This document shows positions 13,143 to 22,365 of a DNA stretch of 64,000 nucleotides, one piece after another. Position 1 is the stretch's first letter. Each line of letters begins with the position of its first letter. The stretch comes from Cysteiniphilum sp. JM-1 (lineage in GTDB: Bacteria > Pseudomonadota > Gammaproteobacteria > Francisellales > Francisellaceae). Both the position numbers and the translations under genes were made by a program. Location: contig NZ_VXKS01000006.1 of assembly GCF_008711525.1 (NCBI RefSeq), positions 1 to 64,000 on the forward strand, read 5' to 3'. Under the pieces are notes generated by a model. The model was not told the DNA's origin and searched no databases. It saw only the letters and a program-made list of their open reading frames with translations.

Positions 13143-13852
13143 TGACTGAGCAAAAGTATATTGATAAAGTAAAGTTTTTTGGCTACTTCAGTATTGGTGT
13201 TGGTATAGCGTTAGCTGGTGGTTTTATATCGTATGGGATTTTGAACTTTCATGCATTTAATCGCTATATTGCGGTTAAAGGTTTGGCAGAGCAAACGGTT
13301 AAAGCGGATAAAGCGATTTGGAGTATCAGTTATACTGTTAATGCCAATAGCTTAAAAGAAGTCTATCAGAAGGTTGATCAAGATCAGTTAGCAGTAAAAA
13401 ACTTTATAAGTCAAGCGGGTGTGGATGCCAAGGCATTACAATATGGTAGTATTTCGCTAAATCAAAATTCACACAGCAAGGATCAGGTTAATACCTCAAA
13501 TTACAGTGCATATGGCAGTATGACGATTACGACAGATAAAGTGGATTTAGTGCAAGGTTTAGCACAAAAAACCAGTGATTTGGTTGCCAAAGGTGTTGTC
13601 GTTAGTAGTAGTAATGTCGCCTATAAATATACAGGGCTTAATAGTATTAAACCAAAGATGCTCGAAGATGCCACGCAAAATGCTAAAACAGCGGCATTAC
13701 AATTTGCTAAAAATGCGCAAACTGCGTTAGGCAGCATTCGTCAAGCATCACAAGGTGCCTTTACGATTAGTAATCAAGATGCCTCTTATGGGGATGGTGA
13801 TCCCTATAAACTGGTGCGTGTTGTGGTAAGTTCAGAGTATTTTTTGAAATAA
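13142..13852 (+). CDS. SIMPL (DUF541) domain protein with one membrane anchor
   Basis: An N-terminal transmembrane helix (about residues 12-34) is followed by a periplasmic SIMPL domain, recognisable from IAVKGLAEQTVKADKAIWSI and the C-terminal GDPYKLVRVVVSSEYFLK. The molecular role of SIMPL proteins is poorly known; some affect oxidative-stress sensitivity or outer-membrane processes. I use ATG 13142, which overlaps the can stop by one base; GTG 13139 is possible. It is last in the rnhA-ansA-can run. The clustering does not point to a shared pathway. Confidence 0.85.
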   Translation: MTEQKYIDKVKFFGYFSIGVGIALAGGFISYGILNFHAFNRYIAVKGLAEQTVKADKAIWSISYTVNANSLKEVYQKVDQDQLAVKNFISQAGVDAKALQYGSISLNQNSHSKDQVNTSNYSAYGSMTITTDKVDLVQGLAQKTSDLVAKGVVVSSSNVAYKYTGLNSIKPKMLEDATQNAKTAALQFAKNAQTALGSIRQASQGAFTISNQDASYGDGDPYKLVRVVVSSEYFLK

Positions 13853-13982
13853 AATAATAGTGCATTCACTTGGTTACCCTTTTATAAACTGACATGTGGA
13901 TAATGATTGGCTATTAACCATTGTTTCTGCTAGCATTTTTATGCTGCGTATTAATATTTAACCTAAGTTTGGAGTTATCAAT

Positions 13983-14423
13983 ATGGCAAAGCCACTTTAT
14001 GAAAGAGATTTTTATGCTTGGACGATTCAGACCGTTCAAGCGTTAAGAGCTAAAGCATTTAATAAAGTTGATATTGAGCACTTAACAGAGGAGTTGGAAA
14101 GTATGGGTGCAAGTCAAAAGCACGCATTAAAAAGTAGGCTGCGTGTTCTTTTAATGCACCTGCTTAAGTGGCAATATCAACCTTCGTATAGAAGTAGAAG
14201 TTGGGAAAATACGATTATTGCGCAAAGGGATGATTTAAAGGATCTCATACAGGATAACCCTAGCTTGAAAAGTAAAATTGATGAAACGCTTCCTAAATCT
14301 TATAAGTTAGCATTATTGGATTTTGAAAATGAAACGGGCATTGATCCTAAAAAGGCTGAAGTACCGGAGGTCTGTCGTTATAGTTTTGATCAGGTATTAG
14401 ATGATGAGTTTTATCCTGAATAA
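13983..14423 (+). CDS. DUF29 family protein
   Basis: A 146-residue cytoplasmic protein of the DUF29 family, common in cyanobacteria and some proteobacteria, with no established function. Visible family features are YERDFYAWTIQTVQALRA at the N terminus, VDIEHLTEELESMG, and the helical SRLRVLLMHLLKWQYQP segment. GGAG lies 8 bases before ATG 13983. It stands alone; a short family A hairpin follows its stop. DUF29 genes spread horizontally in other taxa, but nothing here shows recent transfer. Confidence 0.85.
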   Translation: MAKPLYERDFYAWTIQTVQALRAKAFNKVDIEHLTEELESMGASQKHALKSRLRVLLMHLLKWQYQPSYRSRSWENTIIAQRDDLKDLIQDNPSLKSKIDETLPKSYKLALLDFENETGIDPKKAEVPEVCRYSFDQVLDDEFYPE

Positions 14424-14444
14424 TATAAGCAATATATTTCTAAA

Positions 14445-14473
14445 CGTACCCTTCAACTGACGCTCAGGGTGCG
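14445..14473 (+). repeat. Fragment of family A repeat
   Basis: CGTACCCT (14445-14452) pairs with AGGGTGCG (14466-14473, one G-T pair) around a loop that holds CTTCAACTGACGCTCAG-type sequence. It matches only the ACCGTACCCTGAGC core of the family A elements. It could act as a transcript-end hairpin for the DUF29 gene, but no T-run follows directly. Confidence 0.5.
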
Positions 14474-14497
14474 ATAAATGCTAAGGGTTGGTTTTTT

Positions 14498-14929
14498 TTG
14501 AATATTGATTTTTTTATATTGCCCACTCAAGATGATGAGCAGTTTTATCAGTTTGTGAGCACACAGGTTAAATCCTATTATGCAGCAGGGAAAACTGCTG
14601 TGATCTATGCAGAAGACCTATTGTGTAAAGAGCTAGATGCTAGGTTATGGTTTAATGGTGAGGATGATTTTTTGCCACACGCCTATATGGCTGAGGTGTC
14701 ACCAGATTATGCAAAGCTACCGGTGGTGCTTGTGAGTGAAGCGGCCTCTCTTAAAGGTATTAACAAAGACATATTGATTGATCTAACGTTGAGTAACATG
14801 CCAGTTCATAGTGAAGTGAAGCATTTAATCAAAATTGTTGATCAAGAGCCTTCAAGACTACAGGCTTCAAGGCGTTATTATAAGGCGTTACAGCAACAAG
14901 GCTTTACCATTAATGTACATAAGATATAA
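14498..14929 (+). CDS. holC: DNA polymerase III chi subunit
   Basis: Chi links the clamp loader to single-strand binding protein. The 143 residues follow the HolC pattern: a strand NIDFFILP at the start, YAAGKTAVIYAEDLLCKELDARLW in the middle, the FLPHAYMAE loop, then LPVVLVSEA and a C-terminal helix SRRYYKALQQQGF. TTG 14498 is the only start that keeps the family N terminus; AAGGG at 14483-14487 is 10 bases upstream. holC usually follows pepA, but here it does not. A rare start fits a low-abundance clamp-loader subunit. Confidence 0.85.
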   Translation: MNIDFFILPTQDDEQFYQFVSTQVKSYYAAGKTAVIYAEDLLCKELDARLWFNGEDDFLPHAYMAEVSPDYAKLPVVLVSEAASLKGINKDILIDLTLSNMPVHSEVKHLIKIVDQEPSRLQASRRYYKALQQQGFTINVHKI

Positions 14930-14955
14930 AAGCTATTGAATATCAAGGAGGTAAT

Positions 14956-15924
14956 ATGAGATATCGTTTGTTGGCAATTAGTTTATTGAGTTGTTTGTTT
15001 AGCTATTCATGGGCGGATATTAATGTTGATATCAAGCGCCATGGGGCGCTCAATCAGACAATAAGTGCTGCATCAGGAATAGAAAAGTGGGGTGATAAAT
15101 ACTATGTCATTAGTGATGATAGTATGAGTATGGCAGTTGTTAATAGTGAGTTTAAAGTTTTACAACTAATACCACTTGAAAAAGAGCAGTCTAAGCTTAA
15201 CGCACCTATTGAAAAATCACAGAAGAAAGACCTTGAATCAATGGCGATTGGCAACTTTAATGATGAGCCGCTTTTGATTGCTCTAAGTTCGGGTTCAAAA
15301 AAGAATCGCTATTTTGGTTATATTTATAATTTAAAAAATCAGCAGATTAAAACGGTTGATTTGCAATCTTTATATCAGGTATTAAAGATGCACGTGAATT
15401 TGGCTAAAGATGCCAAGATTAATATTGAGGGTTTTGCGATAACACAAGATAAGGTATATATCGCAAATCGCGGTAATGCCCATAAGGACATTATTTTTGT
15501 GTTGCCAAAAGATGTGTTTTGGCAGTTATTAAATGCGACAAAGTCAAGTAACAAAGAGGCAGATATTCAGGTTGTTACACCTAGCATGCCACAAATAGGG
15601 CGCTATGCTTCTACTTTTTCAGGTTTGGATTATGATGCAGATGATAACTCACTTTTATTCACCACATCCATTGAGTTAACAGATGATGCTTATCATGATG
15701 GATTGGTTTTAGGTAGCTTTGTTGGAAAAATCGCGCTGGATAAGCTAAAGAATAATGTTGATTTAACAAACTATAGTCAACTCTTATTTGATGAGCATGG
15801 CGTTATTCAAACAAAAATAGAATCAATTATCTTTAGTGAGAAATCTGACAAAGGAGTTAATGCATTTTTAGTCAGTGATAATGATGGCAAACCTTCTGAA
15901 TTTTACCAAGTTGAAATATATTAA
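14956..15924 (+). CDS. Secreted propeller-like protein (DUF6929 / esterase-like phytase group)
   Basis: A 322-residue exported protein with a clear signal peptide (MRYRLLAISLLSCLFSYSWA, cleavage after residue 20). Repeated beta-rich segments (GIEKWGDKYYVISDDS, LESMAIGNFNDEPLLIALSS, NIEGFAITQDKVYIANRG, FSGLDYDADDNSLLFTTSI) look like propeller blades and resemble the uncharacterised periplasmic DUF6929 or esterase-like phytase group. I cannot name a substrate. AGGAGG stands 5 bases before ATG 14956. It lies between holC and the sdh promoter, on the same strand as both. Confidence 0.7.
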   Translation: MRYRLLAISLLSCLFSYSWADINVDIKRHGALNQTISAASGIEKWGDKYYVISDDSMSMAVVNSEFKVLQLIPLEKEQSKLNAPIEKSQKKDLESMAIGNFNDEPLLIALSSGSKKNRYFGYIYNLKNQQIKTVDLQSLYQVLKMHVNLAKDAKINIEGFAITQDKVYIANRGNAHKDIIFVLPKDVFWQLLNATKSSNKEADIQVVTPSMPQIGRYASTFSGLDYDADDNSLLFTTSIELTDDAYHDGLVLGSFVGKIALDKLKNNVDLTNYSQLLFDEHGVIQTKIESIIFSEKSDKGVNAFLVSDNDGKPSEFYQVEIY

Positions 15925-16034
15925 ATAATTTGATCTTAAAAAACACTTCAATGCCTGAATTTAAACCTTGTTTTTGTTAGGCTTAGATTAATTCTGATTG
16001 CTTGCTTCTTCACGGTAGCACTTCAATTTATTTG

Positions 16035-16043
16035 TGCTAGAAT
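16035..16043 (+). promoter_or_regulatory. Predicted extended -10 promoter of the sdh operon
   Basis: TGC-TAGAAT (16035-16043) is an extended -10 element 54 bases before sdhC. No convincing -35 is present, as is common with extended -10 promoters. Confidence 0.4.
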
Positions 16044-16096
16044 ACGCAAGATTTTGTGTTTAACACGTTAATTTTCTTGATAAGCAGGAGAAAGCA

Positions 16097-16486
16097 ATGA
16101 AACATCAAGGACCACGAAATATAGGGCTTGGCTCAATAAAGTCCTATTCGTTCCCTATTACGGCAATAAGCTCGATTATTCACCGGATCACCGGTGTGTT
16201 AATGGTCGTGTTATTGCCGTTTTTAATATGGGGTTTTAGTTTGTCAATGCGCTGTGGTGGCGACTTTTATTATGTACAGGATCTGTTGATTCATTCACCA
16301 TGGAGTATTGTCGCTTGGATCTTTATATCAGCGGTGTCATATCATGTGATCGCGGGCATTCGCCACTTGATTATGGATTTAGGATTTGGTGAAGAAATGT
16401 GTACTGCTAAAGCTTCTTCAATCGCTGTTTTAGTGCTGGGTGTATTAGTAACAATTTTCTGGGGGCTTTGGTTATGGGTAATGTAA
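16097..16486 (+). CDS. sdhC: Succinate dehydrogenase cytochrome b556 subunit
   Basis: Membrane anchor of complex II that binds haem b and ubiquinone. The 129-residue product has the SdhC start pattern SFPITAISSIIHRITGV with the quinone-site Ser/Arg region, three transmembrane helices, and the haem-ligand region SYHVIAGIRHLIMDLG near residue 83. AGGAG lies 7 bases before the ATG. First gene of sdhCDAB; its 3' end overlaps sdhD. Confidence 0.95.
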   Translation: MKHQGPRNIGLGSIKSYSFPITAISSIIHRITGVLMVVLLPFLIWGFSLSMRCGGDFYYVQDLLIHSPWSIVAWIFISAVSYHVIAGIRHLIMDLGFGEEMCTAKASSIAVLVLGVLVTIFWGLWLWVM

Positions 16487-16815
16487 CTTCATGCACACGT
16501 TCAGGCTTGAAAGACTGGTTTTTACAACGTGTTACCGCAATCATTATTATGTTATATGCAATCTTTGTCGTGATTGTTGTCTTAACACTATCCGGTGATG
16601 GTTCATATCATACATGGCTTGCGATTTTCCAAAACACGTGGGTAAAAATATTTACGATTTTAGCGTTTTTGTCATTAATGGCGCATGCGTGGATTGGTAT
16701 GTGGACGATTTTCACTGATTATGTGACGTGCGCATGCATTCGCGGATTCTTGCAAGTAGCTGCAATTGTTGGTTATCTTGCGTGTTTTATTTGGCTTATT
16801 TGTATTTTATTTTAA
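16474..16815 (+). CDS. sdhD: Succinate dehydrogenase hydrophobic membrane anchor
   Basis: Second membrane subunit of complex II, 113 residues with three transmembrane helices. The segment LMAHAWIGMWTIFTDYV carries the haem-ligand histidine and the quinone-site Asp-Tyr pair seen in SdhD. ATG 16474 (GGGGG 8 bases upstream) overlaps sdhC by 13 bases; a TTG at 16468 is the alternative start. Confidence 0.94.
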   Translation: MGNVTSCTRSGLKDWFLQRVTAIIIMLYAIFVVIVVLTLSGDGSYHTWLAIFQNTWVKIFTILAFLSLMAHAWIGMWTIFTDYVTCACIRGFLQVAAIVGYLACFIWLICILF

Positions 16816-16827
16816 GGGGTATTGATA

Positions 16828-18615
16828 ATGAAAATTGCAGTACAACAATTTGATGCAATCGTTGTTGGTGCCGGTGGCGCTGGAATGCAGGCAGCATTTC
16901 AATTAGCTCAATCTGGGTTTAAAACCGCAGCGATTTCAAAAGTTTTTCCAACGCGCTCGCATACAGTATCAGCTCAAGGCGGAATTGCCGCGGCATTAGG
17001 TAATGTTGAATATGATGATGGTCTCCCATCGGATGATTGGAAATGGCATACCTATGATACGGTTAAAGGTTCTGATTATATCGGTGATCAAGAAGCAATT
17101 GAGTTTATGTGTGAGAATGCACCACAAGCAATTATTGAGCTTGAGCATATGGGTATGCCGTTCTCACGTTTAGAAAACGGCAAAATTTACCAACGTGCTT
17201 TTGGTGGGATGTCACGCAATTATGATGTGGGCAATATTGCCAAAAGAACATGTGCAGCCTCTGATAGAACAGGGCATGCGTTATTGCACACGCTTTATCA
17301 AGGTAATTTAAAGCATGAAACTAAATTTTTTAACGAGTGGTATGCGCTTGATTTAGTGAAGTCTTCAGAACACGCAATTGCTGGTGTGTTGGCGATGAAT
17401 ATGGAGACCGGTGAAATCGTGTTCTTCCAGTCAAAAGTAACGATCCTAGCCACAGGTGGCGCGGGACGTATTTACGAATCAAGCACTAATGCGCATATCA
17501 ATACCGGTGATGGTGTCGGTATGGCGTTAAGAGCTGGCATTCCATTACAAGATATGGAGTTCTGGCAATTCCACCCAACAGGTATCGCGGGTGCCGGGGT
17601 GTTAGTAACCGAGGGTTGCCGTGGTGAAGGTGGAATTCTACGTAATAAAAATGGTGAGCGCTTTATGGAGCGTTATGCGCCAAATGCCAAAGATTTGGCA
17701 TCGCGTGACGTAGTATCACGTGCATCACAACAAGAAATCAATGAAGGCAGAGGACTTAAGTTTGCTGGCGTTGACTGTGTTCACTTAGATTTAACGCATT
17801 TAGATGAAAGTGTGATTAAAGAGCGTCTTCCAGGTATTCGTGAATTGGCAATGACTTTTGCTGGTGTTGATCCATTAAAAGCGCCAATCCCTGTGGTGCC
17901 AACCTGTCACTATATGATGGGGGGCATTCCTACTAATAAACACGGTCAAGCATTAACACAAAATGCCAGTGGCGAAGATGTGATTATCGATGGCTTATAT
18001 GCTGTTGGTGAGTGTGCTAGCGTTTCTGTACATGGCGCGAATCGTTTAGGCTCTAACTCATTACTGGATTTAGTAGTATTTGGACGTGCTGCAGGTATGC
18101 ATGCAGAAGAAGCATTGCGTGCTGGTATGCAGCAACGTGATGTAACCGATGAAGCATTGGATCAAGCGATGGTGCGTTATAACCGTTGGGAAAATAACAA
18201 AGGTGGTGAAGGCGTTGCTGAGCTGCGTGCTGAATTGCAAAAAGCAATGCAGGTTGATTTCTCAGTATTTAGAACAGAACAACAAATGCAAGATGGTTTA
18301 GAGCGTTTGAAATCATTGCGTGAGCGTGTGCAAAAAGCATCGTTAGCAGATCATTCACACGTATTTAATACCGCGAGAATCGAAGCGCTTGAGCTTGATA
18401 ATCTCATGGAAACTGCGATGGCAACTGCTGTTCTTGCATTGACGCGCAAAGAGTCGCGTGGTGCGCATTCACGTGAAGATTATCCTGAGCGTGATGATGA
18501 GAAGTGGTTGAAGCATACGCTTTATTTCCTAGAGGGAGATCGTCCGTCAACGCGTGATGTGAATATGAAACCATTAAAATTAGAACCATTCCAACCAAAA
18601 GTAAGAAGCTACTAA
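16828..18615 (+). CDS. sdhA: Succinate dehydrogenase flavoprotein subunit
   Basis: Oxidises succinate to fumarate in the TCA cycle and passes electrons to SdhB. The FAD-binding [14 protein letters not shown] lies at residues 14-27. His45 in [11 protein letters not shown] is the residue that carries covalent FAD, at the same number as in E. coli SdhA. Substrate-site segments include [10 protein letters not shown] and [20 protein letters not shown] choose ATG 16828 (AAGGGG 8 bases upstream) over an in-frame TTG at 16822; the product is 595 residues. Covalent flavinylation normally needs SdhE. No separate sdhE gene is here, but an SdhE domain is fused to PutA at 53549. Confidence 0.97.
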   Translation: MKIAVQQFDAIVVGAGGAGMQAAFQLAQSGFKTAAISKVFPTRSHTVSAQGGIAAALGNVEYDDGLPSDDWKWHTYDTVKGSDYIGDQEAIEFMCENAPQAIIELEHMGMPFSRLENGKIYQRAFGGMSRNYDVGNIAKRTCAASDRTGHALLHTLYQGNLKHETKFFNEWYALDLVKSSEHAIAGVLAMNMETGEIVFFQSKVTILATGGAGRIYESSTNAHINTGDGVGMALRAGIPLQDMEFWQFHPTGIAGAGVLVTEGCRGEGGILRNKNGERFMERYAPNAKDLASRDVVSRASQQEINEGRGLKFAGVDCVHLDLTHLDESVIKERLPGIRELAMTFAGVDPLKAPIPVVPTCHYMMGGIPTNKHGQALTQNASGEDVIIDGLYAVGECASVSVHGANRLGSNSLLDLVVFGRAAGMHAEEALRAGMQQRDVTDEALDQAMVRYNRWENNKGGEGVAELRAELQKAMQVDFSVFRTEQQMQDGLERLKSLRERVQKASLADHSHVFNTARIEALELDNLMETAMATAVLALTRKESRGAHSREDYPERDDEKWLKHTLYFLEGDRPSTRDVNMKPLKLEPFQPKVRSY

Positions 18616-18625
18616 GGAGATAACG

Positions 18626-19330
18626 GTGGAAGTTAAATTTAAAGTTTATCGCTATAATCCTGAAGTCGATAAAAAGCCTTACTATAAAGACTACACAGTG
18701 ACGGTTGAAAATGAGGGCACAAAAGTGCTAACAGCGATTGAGCTCATTAAACAACAAGACCCAACATTGGCTGTGCGTCGCTCATGTCGTGAGGGTGTTT
18801 GTGGTTCAGATGGTATGAATATCAATGGCAAAAACCGTTTGGCATGTATTACCTCGATTGGTGAGGTATCACAACCGATTAAGCTGCAACCTTTGCCAGG
18901 CTTGCCAGTGATTCGTGACTTAGTGGTTGATATGAACCAGTTTTACAAAAACTATGAGAAAGTTAAGCCGTATTTGATCCCAGCTGAGGGTGATATGCCA
19001 GTCAAAGAGCGTCTGCAATCGCCAGAAGATCGTGCGAAGCTTGATGGTTTATACGAGTGTATCTTATGTGCATGCTGCACAACCTCATGCCCATCATTCT
19101 GGTGGAACCCAGATAAGTTCATTGGACCATCAGGCTTATTACAAGCTTACCGTTTTGTGATTGATTCACGCGATGGCGCAACACAAGAACGTTTAGATGC
19201 ATTACAAGATCCGTTTAGTGTCTTTAGATGTCGCACAATCATGAATTGTGTCAGCGTTTGTCCAAAAGGGCTTAACCCAACCAAAGCGATCGGCAAACTC
19301 AGATCGATGATGTTAAAAAATAACGTGTAG
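18626..19330 (+). CDS. sdhB: Succinate dehydrogenase iron-sulfur subunit
   Basis: Carries electrons from FAD to quinone through three clusters. The [2Fe-2S] ligands lie in SCREGVCGSDG (Cys54, Cys59) and RLAC (Cys74), and the [4Fe-4S]/[3Fe-4S] ligands in CILCACCTTSCP, FRCRTIMNC and VCPKGLNP. The 234-residue length is standard. GTG 18626 follows AAGGAG with a 6-base gap and 10 bases after the sdhA stop. A strong hairpin terminator follows. Confidence 0.97.
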   Translation: MEVKFKVYRYNPEVDKKPYYKDYTVTVENEGTKVLTAIELIKQQDPTLAVRRSCREGVCGSDGMNINGKNRLACITSIGEVSQPIKLQPLPGLPVIRDLVVDMNQFYKNYEKVKPYLIPAEGDMPVKERLQSPEDRAKLDGLYECILCACCTTSCPSFWWNPDKFIGPSGLLQAYRFVIDSRDGATQERLDALQDPFSVFRCRTIMNCVSVCPKGLNPTKAIGKLRSMMLKNNV

Positions 19331-19342
19331 TTAAGAAAATCA

Positions 19343-19367
19343 AGCGCTGGAATTCCAGTGCTTTTTT
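19343..19367 (+). terminator. Intrinsic terminator after sdhB
   Basis: AGCGCTGG (19343-19350), loop AATT, CCAGTGCT (19355-19362): an 8-bp stem with one G-T pair, followed by six T. It separates sdhCDAB from sucAB, or acts as a partial terminator between them. Confidence 0.85.
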
Positions 19368-19420
19368 GTTTGAACTAGCAAAAAAGTAAAAAGTAAAAAC
19401 AAAGTAAAAGAGTAGAAACT

Positions 19421-22273
19421 ATGAGTGAAACCCAAGAATCAATGTCTTCATGGTGGCAGTCTTCGCAACTATCTGGTAGTAGTAGCGCATACTTGGATGC
19501 TATTTATGAGGATTATTTACAAGACCCTAATTCGATAGATAGTAGTTGGCGCCAGTATTTTGACGCGATTCGTGACAATAAACATGAAGTCTCGCATGCG
19601 CAAGTTCGTGAAGACTTTATTGCTTTAAGTAAAAATCCATTTCGCTTTGCGCTGACAACGCCACAAGGGGTGGTTGTTGATTCAGGGAATTATCCTGATG
19701 GTGGCGATAAGGTTTCAGCGGTGATGGATCTTGTTTACATGTATCGCAGCATTGGTCACAAGGTTTCGAATTTAGATCCACTGAAGCTCAAAAGGTCTGA
19801 AGAAACACCCGAGCTTGAGCTTGATTTTCATGGACTTAATAACGCTAACTTAAATGAACAATTTAATGTCGGTGTTTTCTCTGACTATCAAGCCTTACCA
19901 CTCAAAGAAATCATTGCTAAATTGCAGCATGTTTATACTGGCAGTATTGGTTATGAATTTATGCACTTAAACAATATGGCTGAGAAGTTATGGTTTAGGC
20001 AGCGTGTTGAAAAGCAGATTCCTAATTTATCAGCTGAGCGCAAAACGTGGTTGCTAGATCGTCTAACAGCTGCTGAAGGGTTAGAGAAATACCTTGGCAT
20101 GAAATACGTCGGTCAAAAGCGCTTCTCATTAGAAGGTGGCGAGTCGATGATTCCAGCTCTTAATGAGATGATCAATAAAGCCGGCGAGGTTGCCGTTGAA
20201 GAGATTGGTCTTGGTATGGCACATCGCGGACGTTTAAATGTGCTTGTCAATATTATGGGTAAATCACCTGAGAATTTATTTAAAGAATTTGAGGGCTCAC
20301 AGGATAAGAAGTTCTTATCAGGAGATGTCAAATATCACATGGGCTTTGCTTCTTGGCATAAGACCCCGAAAGAGGAAGTGCGTTTAGCACTGGCATTTAA
20401 CCCATCACATTTAGAGACCGTTGATCCAGTTGTTGAAGGTGCCGTCAGAGCCAAACAAGAATGTTTTGGGGATGATAATCCGCATGGTAAAGTTGTACCA
20501 ATTTTAATCCATGGCGATTCTGCATTTTGTGGTCAAGGTGTGGTGATGGAAACCTTTGCCTTATCACAAACCAGATACTATGGCACCGGTGGTACGATTC
20601 ATATCGTGATTAATAACCAAGTGGGTTTCACCACGGATAAGATACAAGATAATAGAAGCAGCTTATACTGTACTGATATTGCCAAAGTGGTTGAAGCGCC
20701 TGTTTTACATGTCAATGGTGATGACCCTGAGGCAGTACTGCGTGTTGCGGGTCTTGCGATGGATTATCGCATGATGTTTGGCAAGGATATCGTCATTGAC
20801 TTAGTGTGCTATCGTCGTCATGGACATAATGAAGCGGATGAGCCTTCAGGCACACAGCCATTGATGTATAGTATTATTAAGAAACTCCCAACAACACGTT
20901 CCATTTATGCGGATAAACTTGAAAGTGAAGGTGTTGTGTCAAAAGCGCAAGCTGATCAAATGGCAAAAGCATATCGTGATCGTTTACAAAAAGGCGAAGT
21001 AGTTGCTGATATTATTACTGGTAAGCATGATCGCCATAGTAAGTGTGTCGCTGATTGGCGCCCGTATGTTAATCAAAAATGGGATCAAGCAGTCGATACG
21101 CGTATTGATAAAGCAAAATTGCTGAAATTAGCTCGAAGCTTAAATGATTTACCTGCTGATTTGACGTTGCAACCCCAAGTTAAGAAAGCGATTGATGATC
21201 GCATTAAAATGGCAGCGGGTGAAATCCCTGGAAACTGGGGCTTTGCTGAGAATTTAGCCTATGCTACGTTATTAGCAGAGGGTTATAACATTCGTTTATC
21301 AGGTGAAGACTGTGGTCGTGGTACGTTCTCACATCGCCATGCGGTGTTACATAACTATGATTACAGTAAAACAGAATTGCCAGATTATACGCCATTACAA
21401 CATATTAATGACAAGGCACAATGTCATATCATTGACTCGGTGTTATCAGAGTATGCCGTGCTTGGGTTTGATTATGGTTATAGCTGTTCGGCACCTAAAA
21501 CATTGACCTTATGGGAAGCGCAGTTTGGTGATTTTGCCAATACTGCACAAGTCGTTATTGATCAGTTTATTGCAGCTGCAGAAGAGAAATGGGGTATTTT
21601 ATCAGGTCTGGTGATGCTTTTGCCGCATGGTCAAGAAGGGCAAGGAGCTGAGCATTCATCGGCAAGATTAGAGCGTTTCTTACAACTATGCGCGCATGAT
21701 AATATGCAGGTATGTGTGCCAACGACACCTGCGCAAATGTTCCATATGTTGCGTCGTCAGATGTTGCGTCCTTATCGCAAGCCATTGATTGTGATGTCGC
21801 CTAAGAGTTTGTTGCGTCACCCGATGGTGCATTCAACACTGGATGAATTAGCCGATGGACAATTTTATAACGTTATTGCTGAAGTTGAAGATATCAAACC
21901 ACAATCGGTATCACGCGTGATTCTCTGCTCAGGTAAGGTCTATTATGATTTGCTTGCCGAGCGTAGTGAGAAAGAAGTCAAAGATATTGCGATTGTGCGT
22001 GTTGAGCAGCTTTATCCATTCCCGCAAGCGGATCTTGATAAAGTGTTAGCACCTTATGAAGCGGTTAATGATATCGTATGGGTACAAGAAGAGCCTGAAA
22101 ACCAAGGGGCTTGGTGGATGATTCAGCACGAATTGCGTAAAGTATTGCGTAAAGACCAGAATTTATCTTATGTTGGCAGAAAAGCAGCGGCGGCACCTGC
22201 AGTAGGCTATCCGTCATTATTTCATGCACAACAGAGTGAGTTAGTTGCTAAAGCATTAAAGTTAGATAAATAG
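19421..22273 (+). CDS. sucA: 2-oxoglutarate dehydrogenase E1 component
   Basis: Thiamine-diphosphate E1 of the oxoglutarate dehydrogenase complex, which decarboxylates 2-oxoglutarate and hands the succinyl group to SucB. The 950 residues are typical. Visible features: the N-terminal YLDAIYEDYLQDPNSIDSSW segment, AHRGRLNVLVNIMGK, the ThDP/Mg site HGDSAFCGQGVV with INNQVGFTT, RRHGHNEADEP, and the C-terminal transketolase-like domain with LLPHGQEGQGAEHSSAR. The ribosome binding site is weak (AAAGAG). sucB follows after 92 AT-rich bases with no terminator; lpd is not in the window. Confidence 0.97.
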   Translation: MSETQESMSSWWQSSQLSGSSSAYLDAIYEDYLQDPNSIDSSWRQYFDAIRDNKHEVSHAQVREDFIALSKNPFRFALTTPQGVVVDSGNYPDGGDKVSAVMDLVYMYRSIGHKVSNLDPLKLKRSEETPELELDFHGLNNANLNEQFNVGVFSDYQALPLKEIIAKLQHVYTGSIGYEFMHLNNMAEKLWFRQRVEKQIPNLSAERKTWLLDRLTAAEGLEKYLGMKYVGQKRFSLEGGESMIPALNEMINKAGEVAVEEIGLGMAHRGRLNVLVNIMGKSPENLFKEFEGSQDKKFLSGDVKYHMGFASWHKTPKEEVRLALAFNPSHLETVDPVVEGAVRAKQECFGDDNPHGKVVPILIHGDSAFCGQGVVMETFALSQTRYYGTGGTIHIVINNQVGFTTDKIQDNRSSLYCTDIAKVVEAPVLHVNGDDPEAVLRVAGLAMDYRMMFGKDIVIDLVCYRRHGHNEADEPSGTQPLMYSIIKKLPTTRSIYADKLESEGVVSKAQADQMAKAYRDRLQKGEVVADIITGKHDRHSKCVADWRPYVNQKWDQAVDTRIDKAKLLKLARSLNDLPADLTLQPQVKKAIDDRIKMAAGEIPGNWGFAENLAYATLLAEGYNIRLSGEDCGRGTFSHRHAVLHNYDYSKTELPDYTPLQHINDKAQCHIIDSVLSEYAVLGFDYGYSCSAPKTLTLWEAQFGDFANTAQVVIDQFIAAAEEKWGILSGLVMLLPHGQEGQGAEHSSARLERFLQLCAHDNMQVCVPTTPAQMFHMLRRQMLRPYRKPLIVMSPKSLLRHPMVHSTLDELADGQFYNVIAEVEDIKPQSVSRVILCSGKVYYDLLAERSEKEVKDIAIVRVEQLYPFPQADLDKVLAPYEAVNDIVWVQEEPENQGAWWMIQHELRKVLRKDQNLSYVGRKAAAAPAVGYPSLFHAQQSELVAKALKLDK

Positions 22274-22365
22274 GGCTGTTTTTGCTGTTTTAAAAGATAA
22301 CAAATTAACTAACGTTGATAAAAAACTAAGTAAAATAAGTAAAATAAAAAAGTTAAGGGTGAACC

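Noticed and set aside
22274-22365. Regulatory RNA between sucA and sucB
   Set aside because: Only AT-rich sequence with AAGTAAAATAAGTAAAATAA-type slippage; no stable hairpin or terminator seen.
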